Of a stretch of 64,000 bases of DNA, positions 35,261 through 44,840 are shown piece by piece (position 1 is the stretch's first letter; every line of letters starts with the position of its first letter). Source of the stretch: a bacterium (lineage in GTDB: Bacteria; Bacillota; Bacilli; Lactobacillales; Streptococcaceae); contig CAJNCP010000001.1 of the NCBI GenBank assembly GCA_905221295.1, forward strand, positions 1-64,000. Reading direction: 5' to 3'. Position numbers and translations under genes: made by a program. Below the pieces are notes generated by a model. The model was not told the DNA's origin, ran no database searches, and saw only the letters and a program-made list of their open reading frames with translations.

Positions 35261-37156
35261 ATGAAAAAAAGATGGCTGTTGGCTTTGGTATTTACTTATT
35301 TATTATTTATACCGAACCTGGTTTTTGCAGTAGACTTTGATATCTTATCCTATCAGGGGGATTTGAATATTCATGCAGATAATACTGCAATTTTTAAGGA
35401 AACAATTACCTATCGTTTTGGAGATGATTACAATGGTCAGTTAGTTGGACTCGGGAAAGCTGGGAAAATGCCAGAAGGATTTGACATTGATCCCGATCCG
35501 ACCGTTCAGGTCTCTAAAAATGGCAGAATTGTTCAAAATGCTTCCTTCTATACTATGGAGGAAGAGGACGGTTACAAGGTAAAAATTTACAATGCTGGAT
35601 ATGCTGGAGATACTGTTCGGGTAACGGTTACCTGGAAACTAACAAACCTTCTCTTCTTATATAAGGATATCGCAGAGCTAAATTGGCAGCCTTTGACAGA
35701 TAGTACTGGAGACATCAAAGAGATTGAGTTCAAGGTCAGCTCAGATACTCCAGCAGAGAAACTCTATTTTCATGCAGGCCAACTCCTAAGGGACTCTAGT
35801 GTTGAAAAAGTAAAGAATCTCTATCATGTCAAGATGAAAGATCTTCCTAGAAAGAGACAAATCGAGCTACACGCATACTGGCTGAGAAGTGCTTTTGCAG
35901 GAGCTCCAGATCAAGGATTAGAGGAAGAACGTTTAACGGATTTTAATCGAATTGAAAACAATATAGCGACAGAAAAAGCGCAAAGTGAGATTATGATGAA
36001 ATGGGTCTTCCCGGTCATTTTTATGAGTCTCTTACTTCCAATTCCTATCTTTTATAGAATGTTTCGTCAGAGTACAACCATTAAAAAGGTCTTTCCAAAA
36101 GACCACAGGCTTTATGAGCCGCCGATGGATTTGCCTCCAATGGTTTTAGCAGAAGCAGTGTATTCAACTTCCTTAGAGGAAGTCAATCCCCTAAACAAAT
36201 CAGGTTTTGGAAAATTTACTTTTGAACGTTTGATTCAGGCAACCTTGTTGGATTTAGTAGATCGAGGTCATTTATCTATTTTCCAAGGTGATGAGGAACC
36301 TTATCTACGAATTATCAGTGAAAAAGGCTTATCCAATTTTGAGAAGGAATGCCTGCGCATGACCCTATCGAATAAGAAGGAACTAGCTATTTCGGATTTA
36401 TTTCCTGATTACCAAGTCTCATCTGGCTTGTACCATGGAGCTAAAGAGTCAGATGAAAAACATATCCGAGAAACAGGTATGCACCTCAAGCGTTCCTTTG
36501 AAAGAAGACTACAACGCATTCAGTCTTGTGTCAAGGATAAGGTTCATGTACTTCGTATTCCAAGCTATTATCGTCCCTTGACAAGTGAGGAACGCCGTCT
36601 TGCTCTTGGGATGCGGGTCTGTTCAGCTATAACGGCTCTAGGTGGCCTGCTTTTCTTTTACTATAGTTGGCAGACTCACGGTTTCTTCTCAATTACTTTC
36701 CTTCTCTTGGGGTTGACAGGGCTGGTAGCAAGTTTTTGGGTTCATTTTGCGATGCGAGGAGCCTATCGTGATGGAGTTCTAACAGAGGAAGGAGCGGAGA
36801 TCTTCTATCTCTGGACGAGTTTTGAAAATATGCTTCGGGATATCGCTCATCTGGATCAGGCCGAGCTAGAGAGCATCGTCCTTTGGAACCGTCTACTGGT
36901 CTATGCGACTCTCTTTGGTTATGCCAAGAAGGTGAGCAAGTTAATGAAAGTTCGCCATATTCAGCTTGAAAATCCAGATTTGAATCTTTATGTAGCCTAT
37001 GGTTGGCACTCACAGTTCTACACCTCAACTGCACAAATCAAGCAATATACTGCTGTCGCGAATACAGCTAGCAATTACTCTGTATCTTCTGGAAGTGGTT
37101 CTTCAGGTGGAGGATTCTCAGGAGGCGGAGGCGGTGGTAGTATCGGCGCCTTCTAA
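35261..37156 (+). CDS. DUF2207 family membrane protein with Gly/Ser-rich tail
   Basis: 631 residues. A signal sequence (about 1-23) leads into an extracellular beta-rich DUF2207 domain (about 25-210), one membrane segment near 245, a long cytoplasmic part, a pair of membrane segments near 455-500, and a C-terminal Gly/Ser-rich tail ending in GGGGGGSIGAF. This architecture is standard for the family, whose function is unknown; the glycine-rich end is conserved in it. Start follows AAGGGAA; the basic MKKRWL N-terminus is typical of a signal peptide. Monocistronic by its own promoter; uppP follows 59 nt later with another promoter. Confidence 0.88.
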   Translation: MKKRWLLALVFTYLLFIPNLVFAVDFDILSYQGDLNIHADNTAIFKETITYRFGDDYNGQLVGLGKAGKMPEGFDIDPDPTVQVSKNGRIVQNASFYTMEEEDGYKVKIYNAGYAGDTVRVTVTWKLTNLLFLYKDIAELNWQPLTDSTGDIKEIEFKVSSDTPAEKLYFHAGQLLRDSSVEKVKNLYHVKMKDLPRKRQIELHAYWLRSAFAGAPDQGLEEERLTDFNRIENNIATEKAQSEIMMKWVFPVIFMSLLLPIPIFYRMFRQSTTIKKVFPKDHRLYEPPMDLPPMVLAEAVYSTSLEEVNPLNKSGFGKFTFERLIQATLLDLVDRGHLSIFQGDEEPYLRIISEKGLSNFEKECLRMTLSNKKELAISDLFPDYQVSSGLYHGAKESDEKHIRETGMHLKRSFERRLQRIQSCVKDKVHVLRIPSYYRPLTSEERRLALGMRVCSAITALGGLLFFYYSWQTHGFFSITFLLLGLTGLVASFWVHFAMRGAYRDGVLTEEGAEIFYLWTSFENMLRDIAHLDQAELESIVLWNRLLVYATLFGYAKKVSKLMKVRHIQLENPDLNLYVAYGWHSQFYTSTAQIKQYTAVANTASNYSVSSGSGSSGGGFSGGGGGGSIGAF

Positions 37157-37182
37157 AAAATCTATCGCAATATCCGAAATTA

Positions 37183-37191
37183 TGCTATAAT
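37183..37191 (+). promoter_or_regulatory. uppP extended -10 promoter
   Basis: TGC-TATAAT (37183-37191), 24 nt before the uppP start. Confidence 0.65.
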
Positions 37192-37215
37192 AGAGGACAG
37201 AAAAAGGAGTAATGT

Positions 37216-38061
37216 ATGTATTTTATTGAAATTTTGAAGTCAATCTTTTTTGGGATTGTTGAAGGAATTACAGAATGGTTGCCTATATCAAGTACTGGCC
37301 ACTTGATCTTGGTTGAAGAATTTGTACAATATAAGGACCAAAATGAAGCCTTTATGTCCATGTTTAATGTTGTCATTCAGCTTGGTGCCATTTTAGCAGT
37401 TATGGTCATTTACTTTAATAAGCTCAATCCCTTCAAACCTGGTAAAACCAAGGTCGAAGTTCGTAGAACTTGGCAATTGTGGTCAAAAGTCTTGGTTGCG
37501 ACCTTGCCTTTGCTATTGGTTTTTAAATTAGATGATTGGTTTGATGCCAACTTCCATAACATGGTTTCGGTTGCGATCATGTTGATTATCTATGGTGTTG
37601 CCTTTATCTATCTTGAAAAACGAAATAAGGCGCAAGCCATTGAACCAACAGTAACAGAACTTGAAAAACTTCCCTATAAGACAGCACTCTACATCGGACT
37701 CTTCCAAGTTCTTGCCCTCTTCCCAGGAACTAGTCGTTCTGGTGCCACTATCGTCGGCGGGTTGTTGAATGGAACAAGTCGCTCTGTCGTAACGGAATTT
37801 ACCTTCTACCTCGGAATCCCTGTTATGTTTGGAGCTAGCGCTTTAAAGATTTTCAAATTTGTTAAAGCAGGTCAGCTCTTGAGTTTTGGCCAACTATTCT
37901 TGCTTCTTGTAGCCATGGGTGTTGCCTTTGGAGTCAGCCTAGTTGCTATTCGTTTCTTGACAAGCTATGTGAAGAAACACGACTTTACACTCTTTGGGAA
38001 ATACCGTATCGTACTCGGTAGTGTCTTGTTGTTCTATAGTTTTGTGCGTTTATTTGTATAA
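37216..38061 (+). CDS. uppP: Undecaprenyl-diphosphatase (bacitracin resistance protein BacA)
   Basis: Integral membrane phosphatase that recycles undecaprenyl pyrophosphate to the carrier lipid used in peptidoglycan and capsule synthesis. 281 residues, about eight membrane segments. The two family motifs are present: [14 protein letters not shown] (residues about 16-29) and [10 protein letters not shown] (about 172-181), together forming the active site. Start follows AAAAGGAG. It works on the same lipid carrier that WchA of the capsule locus loads. Confidence 0.96.
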   Translation: MYFIEILKSIFFGIVEGITEWLPISSTGHLILVEEFVQYKDQNEAFMSMFNVVIQLGAILAVMVIYFNKLNPFKPGKTKVEVRRTWQLWSKVLVATLPLLLVFKLDDWFDANFHNMVSVAIMLIIYGVAFIYLEKRNKAQAIEPTVTELEKLPYKTALYIGLFQVLALFPGTSRSGATIVGGLLNGTSRSVVTEFTFYLGIPVMFGASALKIFKFVKAGQLLSFGQLFLLLVAMGVAFGVSLVAIRFLTSYVKKHDFTLFGKYRIVLGSVLLFYSFVRLFV

Positions 38062-38062
38062 G

Positions 38063-38096
38063 AAAAAGCTTGAAGGGAGATTCCTTCAAGCTTTTT
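38063..38096 (+). terminator. Bidirectional terminator between uppP and dinB
   Basis: Perfect 14-bp stem AAAAAGCTTGAAGG / CCTTCAAGCTTTTT with a 6-nt loop; its 3' end touches the stop codon of the convergent dinB. Confidence 0.92.
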
Positions 38097-39156
38097 AAAA
38101 TCCTGTCACTGTGATTCCTAGTAAACGGATGCCTTTTTCTTTTTCAGCTAGTTCTTCGTAGAGTTGAAGGGCAGTTTGAGAAATCTGACTAGCATCCTGT
38201 GTTGCTTGTGGGAGGCTTTTTCGTCTAGTCAGAGTAGAGAAGTCAGCATATCGTATTTTTAGGATAATGATTTTTCCAGCTTTGTCCTGTTTACTGAGAT
38301 TGAGAGCTACCTTTTCGGAGAGTAGAGTCAGCTCTTTTTTGATGTCTTCTTCTACTTGTAGGATCTTTCCATAGGTTTTTTCCTTGCCAATGGACTTACG
38401 AATGCGGTCGGGCTTGACCGGTGAGTTATGAATGCCCCTTGCCTTTCGATAAAGGTCAAAACCGAGTCTGCCGAACCGATCGATTAAAGTGACTTCTGAG
38501 ACATCCAATAAGTCCGAACCGGTATAAATGCCCATTTCATGAAGGCGTTCAACTGTTTTTTTGCCCACGCCATGAAATTTAGCAATGTCCATTTGTTTGA
38601 GGAAGTCTTGGGCTTGATTTGGGAGGATAACTGTTAAACCATGTGGTTTTTGATAGTCACTAGCCATTTTAGCTAGAAATTTATTGTAGGAAACGCCAGC
38701 AGAAGCAGTCAGATGTAGTTCCTGCCAGATATCCTGTTGGATGAGGCGGGCTATTTTGACGGCAGACTTGATACCGAGTTTATTTTCTGTCACATCCAAG
38801 TAGGCTTCGTCAATACTCATAGGTTCAATCAAATCAGTGTAGCGTTTAAAAATAGCTCGAATCTCAAGTCCAACTGCCTTATACTTTTCATAATTCCCGG
38901 AGATAAAGACGGCTTGGGGACAACGCTCATAAGCTTCTTTAGAACTCATGGCAGAGTGAATACCAAAGGCTCGTGCCTCGTAGCTACAAGTAGAAACAAC
39001 TCCTCGTCCGCCAGTTTGTCTAGGGTCGCTTCCAATGATGACAGGTTTGCCCTTTAATTTAGGATTGTCTCTTATTTCCACCGCAGCAAAAAAGGCATCC
39101 ATGTCGATATGGATGATTTTTCTGGACAGATCATTTATCAATGGAAATATGAGCAT
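38095..39156 (-). CDS. dinB: DNA polymerase IV (Y-family)
   Basis: Error-prone translesion polymerase. 353 residues. Palm domain signatures [19 protein letters not shown] (about 14-32, catalytic Asp), [19 protein letters not shown] (about 55-73) and [11 protein letters not shown] (about 115-125, second catalytic Asp-Glu) are intact, followed by the HhH thumb ([17 protein letters not shown]) and the little-finger domain. Start ATG follows AAGGGATTG. Converges on uppP; divergent from pfl. Confidence 0.96.
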   Translation of the reverse strand: MLIFPLINDLSRKIIHIDMDAFFAAVEIRDNPKLKGKPVIIGSDPRQTGGRGVVSTCSYEARAFGIHSAMSSKEAYERCPQAVFISGNYEKYKAVGLEIRAIFKRYTDLIEPMSIDEAYLDVTENKLGIKSAVKIARLIQQDIWQELHLTASAGVSYNKFLAKMASDYQKPHGLTVILPNQAQDFLKQMDIAKFHGVGKKTVERLHEMGIYTGSDLLDVSEVTLIDRFGRLGFDLYRKARGIHNSPVKPDRIRKSIGKEKTYGKILQVEEDIKKELTLLSEKVALNLSKQDKAGKIIILKIRYADFSTLTRRKSLPQATQDASQISQTALQLYEELAEKEKGIRLLGITVTGF

Positions 39157-39307
39157 TTCAATCCCTTTCTAGTGTCATTTTCTATTTATTATACCCTTTT
39201 TTCTGAAAAAATGGAAAAGAGTAATTCTACTTTCAAATATATAATACAGATTATGCCGATAGATAGACTGTATTAGAAAAGAAAGTAAAGAAAAAGCCTT
39301 TTTCCGC

Positions 39308-39337
39308 TTGTTGAAATCGGTTACTGTATGGTATACT
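39308..39337 (+). promoter_or_regulatory. pfl promoter with cre-like (CcpA) site
   Basis: -35 TTGTTG (39308-39313), 18-bp spacer, extended -10 TGG-TATACT (39329-39337). TGAAATCGGTTACT (39312-39325) matches the cre consensus TGNAANCGNTNNCA at all but the last fixed position and lies between -35 and -10. Confidence 0.65.
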
Positions 39338-39392
39338 GGTCTCATGAATGTAACAGATGACTGTTGCTAGAAAGAAAAATGAGGACATTAAC

Positions 39393-41708
39393 ATGGTTGT
39401 TAAGACAGTTGTTGAAGCACAAGACATTTTTGATAAAGCTTGGGAAGGCTTCAAAGGCGTAGATTGGAAAGAAAAAGCAAGCGTTTCTCGCTTCGTTCAA
39501 GCTAACTACACACCTTATGATGGTGATGAAAGCTTCCTTGCTGGACCAACAGAACGTTCACTTCACATCAAGAAAATTGTAGAAGAAACTAAGGCTCACT
39601 ACGAAGAAACTCGTTTCCCAATGGACACTCGTCCAACATCTATTGCTGATATTCCTGCCGGATTTATCGACAAAGAAAACGAATTGATTTTCGGTATCCA
39701 AAATGATGAACTCTTCAAATTGAACTTCATGCCAAAAGGTGGTATCCGTATGGCTGAAACTACTTTGAAAGAAAATGGATACGAACCAGATCCAGCTGTT
39801 CACGAAATCTTCACTAAATACGTAACAACAGTTAACGACGGTATCTTCCGTGCCTACACTTCAAACATTCGTCGCGCTCGTCACGCTCACACTGTAACTG
39901 GTCTTCCAGATGCCTACTCACGTGGACGTATCATCGGTGTTTACGCACGTCTTGCTCTTTACGGTGCAGACTACTTGATGCAAGAAAAAGTAAACGACTG
40001 GAATGCAATTAAAGAAATTGATGAAGAAACAATCCGTCTTCGTGAAGAAGTAAACCTTCAATACCAAGCATTGCAACAAGTTGTTCGCTTGGGTGACCTT
40101 TACGGAGTTGATGTCCGCAAACCAGCGATGAACACGAAAGAAGCTATCCAATGGGTTAACATCGCCTTCATGGCTGTCTGCCGTGTTATCAATGGTGCTG
40201 CTACATCTCTAGGACGTGTGCCAATCGTATTGGATATCTTTGCAGAACGTGACCTTGCTCGTGGTACATTTACTGAATCAGAAATCCAAGAGTTCGTTGA
40301 TGATTTCGTTATGAAACTTCGTACAGTTAAATTTGCTCGTACAAAAGCTTACGACCAATTGTACTCAGGTGACCCAACCTTCATCACAACTTCTATGGCT
40401 GGTATGGGTAACGACGGTCGTCACCGTGTTACTAAGATGGACTACCGTTTCTTGAACACTCTTGACAACATCGGTAACTCTCCAGAGCCAAACTTGACAG
40501 TTCTTTGGACTGACAAATTGCCATACAACTTCCGTCGCTACTGTATGCATATGAGCCACAAACACTCTTCTATCCAATACGAAGGTGTAACAACAATGGC
40601 TAAAGACGGATACGGAGAAATGAGCTGTATCTCATGCTGTGTGTCACCACTTGACCCAGAAAACGAAGATCAACGCCACAACATCCAGTACTTCGGTGCT
40701 CGTGTAAACGTTCTTAAAGCCCTTCTTACTGGTTTGAACGGTGGTTACGACGATGTTCACAAAGACTACAAAGTATTTGACATCGATCCTATCCGTGACG
40801 AAGTTCTTGAATTCGAATCAGTTAAAGCGAACTTTGAAAAATCTCTTGACTGGTTGACTGACACTTACGTAGATGCTTTGAACATCATCCACTACATGAC
40901 TGACAAGTACAACTACGAAGCGGTTCAAATGGCCTTCTTGCCAACTAAACAACGTGCCAACATGGGATTCGGTATCTGTGGATTTGCTAACACTGTTGAT
41001 ACATTGTCAGCTATCAAATACGCTACTGTTAAACCAATCCGTGATGAAGATGGATACATCTACGATTACGAAACAATCGGTGAATACCCACGTTGGGGTG
41101 AAGATGACCCACGTTCAAACGAATTGGCAGAATGGTTGATCGAAGCTTACACAACTCGTCTACGTAGCCACAAACTTTACAAAGACGCAGAAGCTACAGT
41201 ATCACTATTGACAATCACATCTAACGTTGCTTACTCTAAACAAACTGGTAACTCACCAGTCCACAAAGGTGTATACCTCAACGAAGATGGTTCTGTGAAC
41301 TTGTCTAAACTTGAATTCTTCTCACCAGGTGCGAACCCATCTAACAAAGCTAAAGGTGGATGGTTGCAAAACTTGAACTCACTTGCTAGCCTTGACTTTG
41401 GTTACGCAGCTGACGGTATCTCATTGACAACTCAAGTTTCTCCACGTGCTCTTGGTAAGACTCGTGACGAGCAAGTTGATAACTTGGTAACAATCCTTGA
41501 TGGTTACTTTGAAAACGGTGGACAACACGTTAACTTGAACGTTATGGACTTGAACGATGTTTACGAAAAGATCATGTCAGGTGAAGACGTTATCGTACGT
41601 ATCTCTGGATACTGTGTAAACACTAAATACCTCACTCCAGAACAAAAAACTGAATTGACACAACGTGTCTTCCACGAAGTTCTTTCAATGGATGACGCAT
41701 TGAGCTAA
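39393..41708 (+). CDS. pflB: Formate acetyltransferase (pyruvate formate-lyase)
   Basis: Glycyl-radical enzyme that splits pyruvate with CoA into acetyl-CoA and formate during mixed-acid fermentation. 771 residues from the ATG at 39393 (GAGG upstream), matching the conserved start [20 protein letters not shown]; an earlier in-frame ATG at 39357 lacks a site. The catalytic Cys pair is in [14 protein letters not shown], and the radical Gly is in [14 protein letters not shown] near the C-terminus. Preferred codons throughout indicate high expression. A cre-like site in the promoter suggests carbon-catabolite control. The activating enzyme gene is not in this window. Confidence 0.97.
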   Translation: MVVKTVVEAQDIFDKAWEGFKGVDWKEKASVSRFVQANYTPYDGDESFLAGPTERSLHIKKIVEETKAHYEETRFPMDTRPTSIADIPAGFIDKENELIFGIQNDELFKLNFMPKGGIRMAETTLKENGYEPDPAVHEIFTKYVTTVNDGIFRAYTSNIRRARHAHTVTGLPDAYSRGRIIGVYARLALYGADYLMQEKVNDWNAIKEIDEETIRLREEVNLQYQALQQVVRLGDLYGVDVRKPAMNTKEAIQWVNIAFMAVCRVINGAATSLGRVPIVLDIFAERDLARGTFTESEIQEFVDDFVMKLRTVKFARTKAYDQLYSGDPTFITTSMAGMGNDGRHRVTKMDYRFLNTLDNIGNSPEPNLTVLWTDKLPYNFRRYCMHMSHKHSSIQYEGVTTMAKDGYGEMSCISCCVSPLDPENEDQRHNIQYFGARVNVLKALLTGLNGGYDDVHKDYKVFDIDPIRDEVLEFESVKANFEKSLDWLTDTYVDALNIIHYMTDKYNYEAVQMAFLPTKQRANMGFGICGFANTVDTLSAIKYATVKPIRDEDGYIYDYETIGEYPRWGEDDPRSNELAEWLIEAYTTRLRSHKLYKDAEATVSLLTITSNVAYSKQTGNSPVHKGVYLNEDGSVNLSKLEFFSPGANPSNKAKGGWLQNLNSLASLDFGYAADGISLTTQVSPRALGKTRDEQVDNLVTILDGYFENGGQHVNLNVMDLNDVYEKIMSGEDVIVRISGYCVNTKYLTPEQKTELTQRVFHEVLSMDDALS

Positions 41709-41728
41709 GATTCAATTAGAATGAAAAG

Positions 41729-41756
41729 AAAGCTAGTCTATAGGACTGGCTTTTTT
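41729..41756 (+). terminator. pfl terminator
   Basis: Stem AAAGCTAGTC / GACTGGCTTT (one G-T pair), loop TATAG, followed by T's. Confidence 0.85.
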
Positions 41757-41781
41757 GTCTTTCAAAAAAATTTTTTAAAAT

Positions 41782-41833
41782 AGTCAAATTTGGTCAAAAA
41801 ATTATTGACTTTTACTGACCAATGTGATATAGT
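41782..41833 (+). promoter_or_regulatory. clpL promoter with CtsR-type operators
   Basis: -35 TTGACT (41805-41810), 17-bp spacer, extended -10 TGA-TATAGT (41825-41833). AGTCAAA-TTT-GGTCAAA (41782-41798) matches the CtsR heptamer repeat (RGTCAAA-3-RGTCAAA). A weaker copy on the opposite strand, GGTCAGT-AAA-AGTCAAT (41820-41804), overlaps the -35. Confidence 0.85.
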
Positions 41834-41928
41834 AGAAACATAAGGAAAATGAATTCCTTAAAAAGCTTATTTTCAAGAAATTAGTCTTTGAGAATGAGCT
41901 ATAGAATCCCAAGAAAGGGGTGAGACCT

Positions 41929-42018
41929 ATGTTTAATCTAACAGACTTTGAAAAGAAGATGATAAAAGGCTTATTTAAAAAAGAAAAACCAGAAATTATA
42001 CGTAGAGTAGCTAGATAG
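41929..42018 (+). CDS. Small ORF (29 aa) in the clpL leader
   Basis: ATG at 41929 after AAGAAAGGGGTGAG, giving 29 residues: MFNLTDFEKKMIKGLFKKEK followed by PEIIRRVAR, then TAG. The peptide is amphipathic and strongly basic toward its C-terminus. Its ribosome site is better than most in this window. It lies between the clpL promoter and a downstream CtsR-type box. It may be a real micro-protein or a leader ORF affecting clpL translation. No homolog recognised. Confidence 0.55.
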   Translation: MFNLTDFEKKMIKGLFKKEKPEIIRRVAR

Positions 42019-42042
42019 CTAGTCTAAATTTTTTAAAACAAA

Positions 42043-42059
42043 GGTCAAAGATAGTCAAT
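42043..42059 (+). promoter_or_regulatory. Second CtsR-type box directly upstream of clpL
   Basis: GGTCAAA-GAT-AGTCAAT (42043-42059) matches RGTCAAANANRGTCAAA with one mismatch, 42 nt before the clpL start. The remainder of 41709-42101 is covered by the terminator, promoter and small ORF entries. Confidence 0.75.
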
Positions 42060-42101
42060 ATCAGAGATCGCGAATAATCAACATTAAACGAGGTAAAGAA
42101 T

Positions 42102-44207
42102 ATGAACAACAACTTTAATAACTTTAACAACATGGATGATTTATTTAACCAATTGATGGGTGGTATGCGAGGATACAGTTCTGAAAACCGTCGCTACTTG
42201 ATTAATGGACGAGAAGTGACACCTGAGGAATTTGCTCAGTATCGTGCAACTGGTCAATTACCAGGAAATGCAGAATCTGATGTGCAAATGCAACAACACG
42301 CTTCAGGTATGAAACAAGACGGTGTCCTTGCTAAACTAGGTCGTAACTTGACAGCGGAAGCTCGTGAGGGCAAGTTGGATCCTGTTATCGGACGAAACAA
42401 GGAAATTCAAGAAACATCTGAAATCTTATCACGTCGTACCAAGAACAATCCTGTACTTGTCGGAGATGCAGGTGTTGGTAAGACAGCCGTTGTCGAAGGC
42501 CTAGCACAAGCTATTGTGAATGGAGATGTTCCGGCTGCCATCAAGAACAAGGAAATCATTTCTATTGATATCTCAGGTCTTGAAGCTGGTACTCAATACC
42601 GTGGTAGCTTTGAAGAAAACGTTCAAAACCTAGTCAACGAAGTGAAAGAAGCAGGAAATATTATCCTCTTCTTTGATGAAATTCACCAAATCCTCGGTGC
42701 TGGTAGCACTGGTGGAGACAGTGGTTCTAAAGGGCTTGCGGACATTCTCAAGCCAGCTCTCTCTCGAGGTGAGTTGACCGTTATTGGGGCAACGACTCAA
42801 GACGAATATCGTAACACCATCTTGAAAAATGCAGCTCTTGCTCGTCGTTTCAACGAAGTCAAGGTCAATGCTCCTTCAGCAGAGGATACTTTTAAAATCC
42901 TTCAAGGGATTCGTGACCTCTATCAACAACACCACAATGTCATCTTGCCAGACGAAGTCTTGAAAGCAGCGGTGGATTATTCTATCCAATACATTCCTCA
43001 ACGTAGCTTGCCAGATAAGGCTATTGACCTTGTGGACGTAACGGCTGCTCACTTGGCAGCTCAACATCCTGTAACAGATGTGCATGCTGTTGAACGGGAA
43101 ATTGAGGCAGAAAAAGACAAGCAAGAAAAAGCAGTTGAGGCAGAAGATTTTGAAGCAGCTCTCAATGCCAAAACACGTATTGCAGAATTAGAGAAAAAAG
43201 TCGCAAACCACACTGAAGACATGAAAGTGACTGCAAGCATCAACGATGTGGCTGAATCTGTGGAACGAATGACAGGTATTCCAGTGTCACAAATGGGGGC
43301 GTCAGACATCGAACGTTTGAAAGATATGGCTCATCGCTTGGAACACAAGGTGATTGGCCAAGATAAGGCAGTAGAAGCAGTAGCTCGTGCTATCCGTCGT
43401 AACCGTGCAGGATTTGATGAGGGCAATCGCCCAATCGGTAGCTTCCTCTTTGTAGGGCCTACTGGGGTTGGTAAGACGGAACTTGCTAAGCAATTGGCGC
43501 TCGATATGTTTGGAACCAAGGATGCGATCATCCGCTTGGATATGTCTGAATACAGTGACCGCACAGCCGTATCTAAATTGATCGGTACAACAGCTGGTTA
43601 TGTGGGATATGATGACAATAGCAATACCTTGACAGAACGTGTTCGTCGCAATCCATACTCTATCATTCTCTTGGACGAAATTGAAAAGGCTGATCCTCAA
43701 GTAATCACCCTTCTCCTCCAAGTCTTGGATGATGGTCGTTTGACTGATGGTCAAGGAAATACAGTGAACTTCAAGAACACTGTCATTATCGCGACATCAA
43801 ATGCTGGATTTGGCTATGAAGCTAACTTGACAGAAGATGCGGACAAACCAGAATTGATGGATCGTTTGAAACCATTCTTCCGTCCAGAGTTCCTTAACCG
43901 CTTTAATGCAGTCATTGAGTTCTCACACTTGAATAAGGAAGACCTTTCTAAGATTGTGGACTTGATGTTGGCTGAAGTTAACCAAACCTTGGCTAAGAAA
44001 GACATTGATTTGGAAGTCAGCCAAGCAGCTAAGGACTTTATCACAGAAGAAGGCTATGACGAAGTTATGGGTGTTCGTCCACTCCGTCGCGTGGTTGAAC
44101 AACAAATTCGTGATAAGGTGACAGACTTCCACTTGGATCATCTAGATGCCAAACATTTGGAAGCAGATATGGAAGATGGCGTTTTGGTCATTCGTGAAAA
44201 AGCCTAA
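42102..44207 (+). CDS. clpL: ClpL ATP-dependent chaperone (Hsp100/Clp family)
   Basis: Heat-shock AAA+ disaggregase. 701 residues. The N-terminus is an Asn/Phe-rich tract ([21 protein letters not shown]) and lacks both the Clp-N repeats and the zinc finger of ClpE, which identifies ClpL. First AAA domain: Walker [10 protein letters not shown] (about 123), Walker B ILFFDEIH; a coiled-coil middle region (about 325-375); second AAA domain: Walker [10 protein letters not shown], Walker [11 protein letters not shown], and the C-terminal D2-small domain. Start follows GAGG. Regulated, by its operators, through CtsR. ClpL has been linked to heat and antibiotic tolerance in streptococci. Confidence 0.96.
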   Translation: MNNNFNNFNNMDDLFNQLMGGMRGYSSENRRYLINGREVTPEEFAQYRATGQLPGNAESDVQMQQHASGMKQDGVLAKLGRNLTAEAREGKLDPVIGRNKEIQETSEILSRRTKNNPVLVGDAGVGKTAVVEGLAQAIVNGDVPAAIKNKEIISIDISGLEAGTQYRGSFEENVQNLVNEVKEAGNIILFFDEIHQILGAGSTGGDSGSKGLADILKPALSRGELTVIGATTQDEYRNTILKNAALARRFNEVKVNAPSAEDTFKILQGIRDLYQQHHNVILPDEVLKAAVDYSIQYIPQRSLPDKAIDLVDVTAAHLAAQHPVTDVHAVEREIEAEKDKQEKAVEAEDFEAALNAKTRIAELEKKVANHTEDMKVTASINDVAESVERMTGIPVSQMGASDIERLKDMAHRLEHKVIGQDKAVEAVARAIRRNRAGFDEGNRPIGSFLFVGPTGVGKTELAKQLALDMFGTKDAIIRLDMSEYSDRTAVSKLIGTTAGYVGYDDNSNTLTERVRRNPYSIILLDEIEKADPQVITLLLQVLDDGRLTDGQGNTVNFKNTVIIATSNAGFGYEANLTEDADKPELMDRLKPFFRPEFLNRFNAVIEFSHLNKEDLSKIVDLMLAEVNQTLAKKDIDLEVSQAAKDFITEEGYDEVMGVRPLRRVVEQQIRDKVTDFHLDHLDAKHLEADMEDGVLVIREKA

Positions 44208-44231
44208 CTCGAGATTTTGAGAATAAAAAAT

Positions 44232-44263
44232 AAGGAACTAGCTAAAAAGCTGGTTCCTTTTTG
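44232..44263 (+). terminator. Terminator between clpL and luxS (bidirectional)
   Basis: Stem AAGGAACTAGCT / AGCTGGTTCCTT (one G-T pair) with an AAAA loop and T's. Confidence 0.88.
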
Positions 44264-44266
44264 TGT

Positions 44267-44749
44267 TTAGATGATATGACGCTCAAAGGCATCATCTGAG
44301 ATTCCTTGTTTCAAGATGAGTTTCGCCCATTCTTTAGCAGAAAAGAGGCTGTGGTCCTTGTAGTTTCCGCAAGATTCGATGGTTGTTCCAGGGACATCTT
44401 TCCAAGTAGTGGTTTCAGCAATTTCTTTGAGCGAATCCTTGATAACAGCTGCAATCTCAGCGCTAGTATGGCGTCCCCACATAATCATGTGGAAGCCAGT
44501 ACGGCAACCAAACGGCGAACAGTCAATCATACCGTCAATTCGGGTACGGATGAGTTTTGCCAAGAGGTGCTCAATGGTGTGAAGCCCAGCAGTAGGGATA
44601 GAGTCCTCATTTGGCTGTACCAAACGAATATCAAAGTTGGAGATGATGTCTCCTTTTGGCCCTGTTTCTTCCCCAATCAAGCGAACATAGGGTGCTTTAA
44701 CAATGGTGTGGTCAAGTTCAAAACTTTCAACAATAACTTCTTTTGACAT
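44267..44749 (-). CDS. luxS: S-ribosylhomocysteine lyase LuxS
   Basis: Iron/zinc enzyme that cleaves S-ribosylhomocysteine to homocysteine and DPD, the precursor of AI-2. 160 residues. Metal ligands in HTIEHLLA (His57, His61) and the Cys in [13 protein letters not shown] are present; catalytic Cys in [11 protein letters not shown] is present as well. Start follows AAAGGAACG. Extended -10 TGA-TATAAT lies on the minus strand at 44785-44777. Adjacent to clpL and the DUF1846 gene, as in pneumococci. Confidence 0.97.
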   Translation of the reverse strand: MSKEVIVESFELDHTIVKAPYVRLIGEETGPKGDIISNFDIRLVQPNEDSIPTAGLHTIEHLLAKLIRTRIDGMIDCSPFGCRTGFHMIMWGRHTSAEIAAVIKDSLKEIAETTTWKDVPGTTIESCGNYKDHSLFSAKEWAKLILKQGISDDAFERHII

Positions 44750-44776
44750 GGTCGTTCCTTTCAGTTTTCTTCTTTC

Positions 44777-44785
44777 ATTATATCA
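44777..44785 (-). promoter_or_regulatory. luxS extended -10 promoter
   Basis: Minus strand TGA-TATAAT (44785-44777), 27 nt before the luxS start. Confidence 0.6.
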
Positions 44786-44811
44786 TAAAGGGTGCTGTTG
44801 AGACAGAGAGA

Positions 44812-44837
44812 AAACCTCTCCGACGAAGGAGAGGTTT
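44812..44837 (-). terminator. Terminator of the DUF1846 gene
   Basis: Stem AAACCTCTCC / GGAGAGGTTT with a 6-nt loop; on the minus strand it is followed by a T-rich tail. Confidence 0.85.
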
Positions 44838-44840
44838 GAA

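Noticed and set aside
43302..43754. 150-codon minus-strand frame inside clpL
   Set aside because: Antisense to the conserved AAA domain; no evidence of expression signals.
44306..44746. 146-codon plus-strand frame opposite luxS
   Set aside because: luxS on the minus strand has all catalytic residues; the opposite frame has no promoter or domain.
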